From Giesbergeria sp. (GTDB lineage: Bacteria; Pseudomonadota; Gammaproteobacteria; Burkholderiales; Burkholderiaceae_C): a stretch of 16,962 bases of DNA. Positions 1-6,744 of the stretch are shown here, in pieces. Below the pieces are notes generated by a model. The model was not told the DNA's origin. It saw only the letters and a program-made list of their open reading frames with translations, and searched no databases. The stretch covers positions 1 to 16,962 of the forward strand of contig JAGNUJ010000025.1 in assembly GCA_017987055.1 (NCBI GenBank), written 5' to 3'. Position numbers and translations under genes: made by a program. How positions within the stretch are numbered: position 1 is the stretch's first letter; each line of letters starts with the position of its first letter.

Positions 1-459
1 GACATAAAACGCCGCGCCAGCATCGATCCACTCTTTGCTGGTGACGTCGGTGACGTAGCGCGCCACGATGTCGTCGCTGCTGCGCCCGGCGCTGTAGCGC
101 GGCACGTCGTTCAGAAACAGCAGCAGGCTGACCGGGGAGTCAAAAAACTGTGCGTCGCCGTTAGAAAAAATAATCTGCCCGGCCCAATCGGGTGAGCGCG
201 CCGGGTACATCCCGCACACCGGGCAACGTGCGCCGACGGGCACGGCACGCGCGGCGGTCAGCGCCAGACCCAAAGCCGGGTCGTAGGGCGTGGGCGGTGC
301 GACCACGCAAAAGTCTGCTTCCATGTCGGCGACCAGGGCGGGCGTTGGCACCTGTGCGCTGCGCCAGGTGGTGGCGCCGCCCCAAGCCAGTGCGGCCAGC
401 AGCAACCCAGCACCAGTCAGTGCCCACGGGGTGCGCGAAAAATGCCAAGGCGCGGGCAT
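1..459 (-). CDS. Second NosL-family protein, C-terminus cut by window edge
   Basis: The reading frame opens with ATG at 459, seven bases after the nosL stop, and stays open for 153 codons to the left edge. Residues 12-31 are a hydrophobic signal or anchor segment without a lipobox. The motif CPVCGM (Cys79, Cys82, Met84) is followed by WAGQIIFSNGDAQFFD and later by VTDVTSKEWIDA, the order expected of NosL-family copper-binding proteins. The metal motif differs from the CELDGM of the adjacent nosL. NosL proteins are periplasmic Cu(I) chaperones for the NosZ CuZ centre, so this paralog is probably a second copper-handling protein at the 3' end of the nos operon. The ribosome site is poor, so translation is probably coupled to nosL. 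The family call is fairly sure; the exact role is inferred. Confidence 0.75.
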   Translation of the reverse strand, partial: MPAPWHFSRTPWALTGAGLLLAALAWGGATTWRSAQVPTPALVADMEADFCVVAPPTPYDPALGLALTAARAVPVGARCPVCGMYPARSPDWAGQIIFSNGDAQFFDSPVSLLLFLNDVPRYSAGRSSDDIVARYVTDVTSKEWIDAGAAFYV

Positions 460-466
460 GGCCAAC

Positions 467-1042
467 TTACATCCGGGTGTCGTGCAGCGCGGCGCCGGTC
501 AGATCGACCATGCCGATGGTGATCTCGCTAAAGCGCAGCACCTTGCCGCCGTGCTCTGCGGCAAATTTTTGTGCGTCGGCCTCTTGGGCAAAGCTGCCAA
601 TGGTCGGCCCCATGGAGCCGTGGCGCTTGCTGCCGAGCACGTAAATGCCGGTCTTGGCATCGAACCAGTGGCCCACCGGCTGGTTCCAGTCGGCTTTGCC
701 CATGTCTTGCACATAGACGGCTTTGACGGCGCGCACTTGTTCGGCGGCCAGCAAGGTGTTGAACAATTCGACCGTGTCGCAGAAAAACGCCGGCTGCGCC
801 TGACCGGCGTAATGCACTTGGGCCTTGGGGCCGGGGTAGTCCGACAGCAGCATTCCGTCCAATTCGCAGCTGGTGGAGCGGTCGATTTCGACCGGTGCCA
901 GCGATTGCGCGGTGCTGGCTTGCTCGCCGCAACCGGTCAAGCCCAAAGTGCCCACGCCGCCCAGGCTCCCCAGCGCCGCCCAACCGGCCAAGCGCAGCAA
1001 CTGGCGGCGTTGGCAAGAGCAGTGCAGATGTGTCGTCGTCAT
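467..1042 (-). CDS. nosL: NosL, copper chaperone lipoprotein for N2O reductase
   Basis: NosL delivers Cu(I) for assembly of the tetranuclear CuZ site of NosZ in the periplasm. The 191-residue product has a signal peptide with an RR pair (RRQLLRL, residues 12-18) and a lipobox LTGC with Cys38, so it is probably a lipoprotein, possibly Tat-exported. The metal motif CELDGM (Cys59, Asp62, Met64) is followed by DYPGPKAQVHY. The C-terminal half carries HWFDAKTGIYVLGSK and HGSMGPTIGSF, typical of NosL. The ATG at 1042 is preferred: it overlaps the nosY stop as TAATG and has GGAG nine bases upstream. A TTG at 1057 in the same frame would add five residues but lies inside nosY. The second position of the usual CxxC pair is Asp here, which I believe also occurs in other betaproteobacterial NosL proteins. 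Confidence 0.93.
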   Translation of the reverse strand: MTTTHLHCSCQRRQLLRLAGWAALGSLGGVGTLGLTGCGEQASTAQSLAPVEIDRSTSCELDGMLLSDYPGPKAQVHYAGQAQPAFFCDTVELFNTLLAAEQVRAVKAVYVQDMGKADWNQPVGHWFDAKTGIYVLGSKRHGSMGPTIGSFAQEADAQKFAAEHGGKVLRFSEITIGMVDLTGAALHDTRM

Positions 1043-1854
1043 TATTTGAATCTCCAACGTGCCACCGCTAGCGGCAGCACAATCCAGGCAGCCATCACGC
1101 CGCCCATCACCAAAGGACTGCCCAGCGAGGGCGGCACGATGCTGGCCAAGCCATACATGGTGCGTACATCGTCAAGCGAAAACACGTTCAAGATGCGAAA
1201 CACATCGGCCGGATTGAGCAATAGCAGCCAAGCAAACGCATCGCCACCAAAACTGCCGCCGGTGCCCACCAGTATGCCCAGCAGCAGCAAATCAAACACC
1301 AGCACAAAGAAAAACCACATCGCAATCGCCAAGCCCGAGGCGCGGGTGCGGTCACGCGCCACCACCGACATCAGCACCGCCATGCTCAAAAACGCCAGCC
1401 CCAGCAGTACCGAGCTGATCATGAAACCGATGTAGTGGTACAGCCCCGCCCAGCTGATTTGCTGGTACAGCAGCACCGCCACCAAGCCAAAGCCGACCAA
1501 GGTCGATAGCGTCAGCGCAGCCGCCAAGCCCAAGTATTTGCCCAGCAGCAGTTCAAGCCGGGTGATGGGCAAGGACAGCAGCAGGTCGAGCGAGCCGCGT
1601 TCGCGTTCGCCAACGATGGCGTCAAAGCCCAGCAGCAGGGCGATCAGCGGAATCAGGTAAATCACCAAACTGACCAAGCTGGCGATGGTGAACTCAATCG
1701 ATCGAAAGCCGACCGCGCCCTGTTGTGCGCCGCCAAAGTAGGCAATGACCAGCGAAAAAATGGTGAACACCAAAGTCACTGCCAGTACCCAGCGGTTGCG
1801 CATCCGGTCGCGAAACTCCTTGGCGGCAATGGTGAAAATTTGCTTGAATTCCAT
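1042..1854 (-). CDS. nosY: NosY, ABC-2 type membrane permease of the NosDFY system
   Basis: This 270-residue integral membrane protein has about six hydrophobic helices, the first near residues 22-40 and the last near the C-terminus. After the second helix it carries the ABC-2 permease hallmark GERERGSLDLLLSLPITR, and it later has LLLNPADVFRI. NosY pairs with the ATPase NosF and the periplasmic NosD; this complex is needed to mature the CuZ centre, with NosL as copper donor. The ATG at 1854 lies 11 bases after the nosF stop with a weak purine-rich site upstream, so coupling to nosF is likely. Its stop overlaps the nosL start (TAATG). Length and position match the family. Confidence 0.94.
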   Translation of the reverse strand: MEFKQIFTIAAKEFRDRMRNRWVLAVTLVFTIFSLVIAYFGGAQQGAVGFRSIEFTIASLVSLVIYLIPLIALLLGFDAIVGERERGSLDLLLSLPITRLELLLGKYLGLAAALTLSTLVGFGLVAVLLYQQISWAGLYHYIGFMISSVLLGLAFLSMAVLMSVVARDRTRASGLAIAMWFFFVLVFDLLLLGILVGTGGSFGGDAFAWLLLLNPADVFRILNVFSLDDVRTMYGLASIVPPSLGSPLVMGGVMAAWIVLPLAVARWRFK

Positions 1855-1865
1855 GGCCTAGTCTT

Positions 1866-2774
1866 TTAATCCGAAAACCCGAAGAACACATCTTCAAGCG
1901 ATGGCTCTTGCATCTTGATATCGAGTACGCCGGCACCAAACGGTGCCAGCGCGGCCAGCACCGCCATTTTTTGTTCGCGTGGGCACGCCAAGCGAAGACC
2001 TTCAGGCCGCAAGGGGCTGGGGTGCAGGCCAGTGGCCTCGACCAGGGCTTGTGCCACGGCGGCGGCGCTGGTTTCAGGCTCCAAGCGCAACTCAAACACC
2101 AGCGGCATATGGGTTTGCTCACGCAGCGCTTGCACACTGCCCAAGGCTTGCACTTTGCCGGCGGCCAAAATCGCCAAACGCCCAACGCGCTCTTGCAACT
2201 CAGCCAAGATGTGCGAGGTGATGATGATGGTCACGCCCTCGCCTTGCAGGCTGCGCAGCGTGGCATAAAAGTCGCGAATGGCTTGCGGATCGAGACCGCT
2301 GGTCGGCTCGTCCAGAAAGAGTACCTGCGGCGAACCGAGCAAGGCTTGGGCAAAGCCAAGGCGTTGGCGCATCCCTTTGGAGTATTCACGCACGGGGCGT
2401 TTGCCAGCGTGTGTCAGCCCTACCCGATCGAGCACACCTTGGCATTGCGACAAGGGGGCGCCTTTGAGATGGGCAAAAAAATTCAGCGTCTCTAGGCCGT
2501 TGAGGTTGTCATACAGCACCACGTTTTCAGGCAAATAGCCCAAATGCCGGCGCGCCGCACGAAAACCGCGTCCGCGTACTGAAGCGCCACCCACCAAAAT
2601 ATCACCTTGGGTGGCTGGCACCAAGCCCAGCATCATTTTGAATAGGGTGCTTTTGCCGGCGCCGTTATGGCCAATGAGGCCAAAAATCTCGCCACGTGCA
2701 ATGTCCAGATCAACGCCGTCTACCGCGTGCAACGCACCGTAATGTTTGGTCACGCCACGCAGCGAGACCGCCAT
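1866..2774 (-). CDS. nosF: NosF, ABC transporter ATPase of the NosDFY system
   Basis: This cytoplasmic ATPase powers NosY during N2O reductase maturation. From ATG at 2774 it has 302 residues: Walker A GHNGAGKST (35-43), a Q-loop position read as LPEN (81-84), the signature YSKGM (131-135), Walker B VLFLDEP (151-157), a D-loop SGLDP, and switch His188. The last hundred residues are the C-terminal extension typical of ABC-2 ATPases. The start is not certain. ATG 2774 lies four bases after the nosD stop and gives an N-terminus (MAVSLRGVTKHYG) of normal family length, but has no clear ribosome site. GTG at 2804, inside nosD, has GGAG eight bases upstream and would add ten residues. Confidence 0.93.
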   Translation of the reverse strand: MAVSLRGVTKHYGALHAVDGVDLDIARGEIFGLIGHNGAGKSTLFKMMLGLVPATQGDILVGGASVRGRGFRAARRHLGYLPENVVLYDNLNGLETLNFFAHLKGAPLSQCQGVLDRVGLTHAGKRPVREYSKGMRQRLGFAQALLGSPQVLFLDEPTSGLDPQAIRDFYATLRSLQGEGVTIIITSHILAELQERVGRLAILAAGKVQALGSVQALREQTHMPLVFELRLEPETSAAAVAQALVEATGLHPSPLRPEGLRLACPREQKMAVLAALAPFGAGVLDIKMQEPSLEDVFFGFSD

Positions 2775-2778
2775 GTCG

Positions 2779-4053
2779 TTACTGACCGGGGAAGTGCTTA
2801 CCACGCCATTCGCTCCAATTTGTGTGTGTCGGCTGCATACGCGGCTTCGGGTCAATTACCGAAGGCACGCGCAAAATAGGAAATTGCTGGCCCACCAAGC
2901 GCAGCGCTTGCACTGCGGGGCTGGCCAGCAAAAGTTTCATGCTCGGGTAGCGCCATGTCAGGCGGTCGACCATGTCGTTAGCTTCGTAGCGCACGTCGCC
3001 CACGCCGTCGCCATCGCGATCCCAGCCGAGGTAGTTGCTCCAGTGGTTGCCCGTCTCGGCGCCCCACATTTCGTCGCGCGCGCCGACGTAGCGCACCTGC
3101 TCGCGGTTGCCAATAAAGCTATTATTTTCGACAACGTTGCGTGTCGATCCGGCCGACAAATGCACGCCGACCACGTTGTCGACCACCAGGTTGTTTTTTA
3201 ACTCGGCGTATTCGACGTCATAGATGAAAAAGCCGCGGTTGTTGCCGGCGACGATGTTGCCTTCGACCACCGAGTCTTGCACCGAGCGCAGCATGATGCC
3301 GTGGTCTGAGTTGCCCCACGCGCGGTTGTTGCGCACCACTTGTTCGCGCACTTCCATCAGCGCCAAGCCGCCGCGGTTGTAGTAGGTCTCGTTGTCTTCC
3401 CAGACGTTGTAGTACGACGTCATGTAGTGCGTACCGTAGCGGCTGTGGTGCAGCTTGTTGCCACGAAACGTGGCGTGGTGCGACACGTCCACATACAAGG
3501 CATCGCGTACAAAGCTGATGTTGTTGTTGAGGATTTTGGCGCCCTTGGTGTTGTAGAGCTGAATGCCATTGCCGCGCTGGGCCGAGTCGAATTCGCGCTT
3601 GCCGGTGATCAGGTTGCCATCAATCACCACATCGGTGACCTTCTCGATCCACAGCCCAAACAGGTTGTAGGTCAGGTCACAGTGGCGCACCACGGCGCGG
3701 TGCGCGCCTGGATAAAGATAGATGCCAGAGTTTTGATGTTTCAGGCTGGCGCCCGAGTCGCGCACGATCAGGCCTTCAATCACTACGTCGGGAGCGGTGA
3801 CGCGGATGGTGTCACCTTCTAAGCCACCGCTGATAGTGGGCCGATCGATTCCGCGCAGCGTCAGCTTCTTATCGATCAGCAGGTTGGCGCGGTAAAAACC
3901 GCGCTGCACCTCTACCACGTCACCCGCCGCAGCGGCTTGAATCGCGGCTTGCAAATCTTGCCCAGGTTGTACAACCACAGTGGCTGCGCATGCCCACTGC
4001 GGGGCAGCCCAACTCAGCAGCGCAAGACATGCTGCGCGCACGACACCCTTCAT
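2779..4053 (-). CDS. nosD: NosD, periplasmic beta-helix maturation protein
   Basis: NosD is the periplasmic partner of NosFY in CuZ-site assembly. The 424-residue protein starts with a Sec signal peptide (residues 1-23, likely cleaved after ACA). It continues as a parallel beta-helix of the CASH type with many short repeats rich in N, G and V, such as GNLITG, NNNISF and NNLVVDN. Residues 345-353 (DRDGDGVGD) resemble a calcium-binding loop and follow HWSNYLGW, a conserved NosD segment. The ATG at 4053 overlaps the nosR stop as ATGA; the GTG four codons earlier is less likely. The C-terminal tail after PSVIDPKPRM is polar. Confidence 0.95.
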   Translation of the reverse strand: MKGVVRAACLALLSWAAPQWACAATVVVQPGQDLQAAIQAAAAGDVVEVQRGFYRANLLIDKKLTLRGIDRPTISGGLEGDTIRVTAPDVVIEGLIVRDSGASLKHQNSGIYLYPGAHRAVVRHCDLTYNLFGLWIEKVTDVVIDGNLITGKREFDSAQRGNGIQLYNTKGAKILNNNISFVRDALYVDVSHHATFRGNKLHHSRYGTHYMTSYYNVWEDNETYYNRGGLALMEVREQVVRNNRAWGNSDHGIMLRSVQDSVVEGNIVAGNNRGFFIYDVEYAELKNNLVVDNVVGVHLSAGSTRNVVENNSFIGNREQVRYVGARDEMWGAETGNHWSNYLGWDRDGDGVGDVRYEANDMVDRLTWRYPSMKLLLASPAVQALRLVGQQFPILRVPSVIDPKPRMQPTHTNWSEWRGKHFPGQ

Positions 4054-6674
4054 AACACTAGCCACCCCATCGATTTAAAGAGCAGGAATAGTACCGCGCC
4101 AAGCATCAAGTTTTTAAAGCCGACGTAGCTGACCATATCCATGACGCCGGCAACGCGGTATTCGTCACGCCACCACAGGCCGTCTTTGACGTAGCGCTTG
4201 CCCGACAAGCGAATCAGCACTTCATAGACGCTCCAGCCAAACCACCAGCCAATGATGGCGCCCGAAGACAGCGTGCCCAGAGCCGCCATCACCCAGGCCA
4301 CGGTAGCGGCAACGGCCAGCGACAGACCCGCAATTTGCAGCGCGCGCTGCGAGTGCCAGCCTTCGCTGCTCCACGGCCACAGGTGGTCGCGCACTTCCAG
4401 CCACAGCCACTGCACGCCGCGCGCACCGTTTTTGTGCGCTGGCAGGGTGGGCGTAGTTGGCATCCGTGGATCGGGGCCTTGGGCCGCTTTGACGCTGATT
4501 TGCTCGGTAAAGCTGGTCGCGGGGTGGATTGGAATGAAGTAGCCGTTGTCACCAATCGGCGTGATTTCCAAGCCGTCTTTTTCGCGGCGCTTGCGCTCTT
4601 TGGACAGCGGTGGGCAGCCTTTGGTGTCGGTGTACAAAATCATGCAATCGAGGCAGTGCAGGCACTCGCGGTGGTCAATGCGACCGTCCGCGTCGATAGC
4701 TTGCGCGCCGCAGCCAACGGCGCAGGCTTTGCAGCTATTGCAGTCTTGCTTGCGCTTGAGGCCAAACCAGCGGAAGGTGCTGGGCATGGCCAGCGATGCG
4801 CCCAGTGGGCACAGATATTTGCAGTAAGGCCGTTCGATGAAAATCGACAGACCCAGCAGCGCCGCCACAAACAAGCCATACGGCCAAGGGCGGTTAAAGA
4901 CGCCCACCAAGAAGGTGGTCTTAAACGGCTCCACTTCAGAGAGTTTTTCTGCCGTGCCCATTGAGAACATCGACACCGCGATCAGGCCAAAGAAGATGAC
5001 GTACTTGAGCCACTTCAGGCGGTCGTGCCAGCGTTGGGGCAACTGGGTTTGGAAGCGCTTAAAGCCGACCTTGCGCGCCACCTTGTAGATGGCTTCGGAC
5101 AGCGAGCCAAACGGGCACATCCAGCCGCAAAACAGCCCGCGTCCAAACAAGAACACGGTGACGATGATGAAAATCCAGAACAAGAAGATGAATGGATCGC
5201 TCAAGAACAGCGACCATGTCCACTGAAATAGCAGCGCATGGAACCAAGTCAGCACCTGCGTGATGGACGGCTGCGCCATGGCGCCAAAGCCGACAAACAC
5301 AATCGACAGCCCCCACGCGGTGTATTTGAAGGCGTTGACTGGCCACTTGTTCTTGTGTGTGGACAGGCGGGTGAGTTTTTCGCGGTAGGCGTAAACCACC
5401 GTGACGGCCACCAGCAAGATGGCAAACAGCACGATCTCGACAATGCGCGACTTCCAGATACGCACCCATGGCGCATCGGGCTCGACGACTTTGGGGCGTC
5501 CGCCGTCCAGTGACGCAGCGGGCAACCAGTAGGGCTTGTCAAAGCTGGTGAAGCTGCGGGCGCCGGTGGCGCGGTCGACGCGGTTGCCCAAAAAGCTCAG
5601 TTTCCACGGGTAAGCGGCGGAGAACGAGGTCGAGCGAATGATGAAAATTGCCGACTCGCTGAACGATGGCGCGCCTTGTGCTGTGATGCCGTACAAGTTC
5701 ATGGCATCCAAGTCGCGGAAGGTAAATGAGTCCGCCCCTTGGCGCACCTGCACCCGGTCGTAGAGACCGCCGCGCACAAAGCCTGAGCCCTTGAAGGACT
5801 CTGCGCCACGGGTGCGGATGATGAAGATGGCGTTTTCGTTCTCTTTGAGCTGCATCCGCAGGTTATTCCAGCCGTTCTCTCCCAATAGGCTTTTGCCAAT
5901 ATCGGGCTGGTTCAGGTCGCCAAACCACAACTCAATAAACGGATCGGTGCTGCGCTCTAGTCCCACGTGCTCGGGCAAGACTTGCAGGCGCTGTACAGCG
6001 CCTTGTTTGACTAGCTCGTCCCAAGTAAAGCGTTTGCCAGTCACCAAGTAGCGCGCCGGATCGCGCACGGTGGGCGCCAAAATGCCCACTTGGCGCGCCA
6101 CGGCGGAACCCGAAGCCATCATCACCTGATTTTGTGCAATCACGGTGACGGTCGCACCCGAGATAGCGTCTAGGCCAATCACATCCTCATCGGGACGCGA
6201 CTGGCCAACTTCGATTTTTTGTTCGACAGATTTACCTAGATATTGGGCGTTGAAGTTGAGCAGTGCCGACTCAGGAATGCCCAGCAGCAAGATGGGCTCA
6301 GAGTGCTTGATCACTTTGACGCCGACAAATACGCCCTTGGTGTCCATGCCGATCAGGGTGACGACGGGTTTGCCTGAATAGGCAGGCGTGTCGGTGATGT
6401 CGGTGGACAGCATCACGTAGCCGAGCAGTTTTTTGTCGGCACCGGCGTTGTCGTAAGCCTCTACATAAGGCGGCTGGCCCTTGCGTTCAGAAAAATGGGT
6501 GGCGCCAGGAAATACCTCGGTACACGGCAACAGCGCACACATATCGGTGGCAGTAGCCAGTCCGGCGGGTAGCTCAGCCTCGTAAGCGTTGGCCTGCGCT
6601 CGCGCAGACCACAAAGACAGAAGAAGAAAAAAAACGACCCCAAAGATCGCGAACCGCTGGCGTAACAAAGACAT
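4050..6674 (-). CDS. nosR: NosR, membrane flavo-iron-sulfur protein for N2O reduction
   Basis: NosR transfers electrons from the quinol pool toward NosZ and is needed for nosZ expression and CuZ activity. From ATG 6674 (AGGA seven bases upstream) it has 874 residues. After the signal segment comes a periplasmic FMN-binding domain with SGAT at 172-175, whose Thr is the covalent FMN site. Membrane helices begin near 412. Two cytoplasmic CxxxCP motifs follow (CGWMCP, Cys516/520; CKYLCP, Cys618/622), then two 4Fe-4S clusters: CNSCKACAVGC (645-655) and CLHCLDCMILYTDTKGC (671-687). About 180 more residues follow, with two or three further hydrophobic helices, longer than the NosR proteins I remember. 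In-frame codons upstream of 6674 fall in the nosZ-nosR hairpin and are rejected as starts. Confidence 0.96.
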   Translation of the reverse strand: MSLLRQRFAIFGVVFFLLLSLWSARAQANAYEAELPAGLATATDMCALLPCTEVFPGATHFSERKGQPPYVEAYDNAGADKKLLGYVMLSTDITDTPAYSGKPVVTLIGMDTKGVFVGVKVIKHSEPILLLGIPESALLNFNAQYLGKSVEQKIEVGQSRPDEDVIGLDAISGATVTVIAQNQVMMASGSAVARQVGILAPTVRDPARYLVTGKRFTWDELVKQGAVQRLQVLPEHVGLERSTDPFIELWFGDLNQPDIGKSLLGENGWNNLRMQLKENENAIFIIRTRGAESFKGSGFVRGGLYDRVQVRQGADSFTFRDLDAMNLYGITAQGAPSFSESAIFIIRSTSFSAAYPWKLSFLGNRVDRATGARSFTSFDKPYWLPAASLDGGRPKVVEPDAPWVRIWKSRIVEIVLFAILLVAVTVVYAYREKLTRLSTHKNKWPVNAFKYTAWGLSIVFVGFGAMAQPSITQVLTWFHALLFQWTWSLFLSDPFIFLFWIFIIVTVFLFGRGLFCGWMCPFGSLSEAIYKVARKVGFKRFQTQLPQRWHDRLKWLKYVIFFGLIAVSMFSMGTAEKLSEVEPFKTTFLVGVFNRPWPYGLFVAALLGLSIFIERPYCKYLCPLGASLAMPSTFRWFGLKRKQDCNSCKACAVGCGAQAIDADGRIDHRECLHCLDCMILYTDTKGCPPLSKERKRREKDGLEITPIGDNGYFIPIHPATSFTEQISVKAAQGPDPRMPTTPTLPAHKNGARGVQWLWLEVRDHLWPWSSEGWHSQRALQIAGLSLAVAATVAWVMAALGTLSSGAIIGWWFGWSVYEVLIRLSGKRYVKDGLWWRDEYRVAGVMDMVSYVGFKNLMLGAVLFLLFKSMGWLVL

Positions 6675-6694
6675 CGTTTTTTCCTGTTTGAGAG

Positions 6695-6725
6695 TGGTGC
6701 CGCGCGCTACGTTTGCGCGGCACCA
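6695..6725 (-). promoter_or_regulatory. Hairpin between nosZ and nosR
   Basis: An 11-base-pair perfect stem (TGGTGCCGCGC at 6695-6705 with its complement at 6715-6725) and a nine-base loop lies just after the nosZ stop. On the transcribed minus strand no T-run follows; the bases after the stem lead to the nosR ribosome site (AGGA). It is therefore unlikely to be a full rho-independent terminator. It more likely protects the nosZ mRNA 3' end or causes partial read-through, so that NosZ is made in excess over NosR. The hairpin is seen directly; its role is inferred. Confidence 0.75.
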
Positions 6726-6744
6726 TCTTAGTGGGCCTGTAAGT

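Noticed and set aside
290..1435. Plus-strand open frame of 381 codons across nosL and nosY
   Set aside because: It crosses two well-identified genes on the other strand and shows no recognisable domain; it results from high-GC codon bias.
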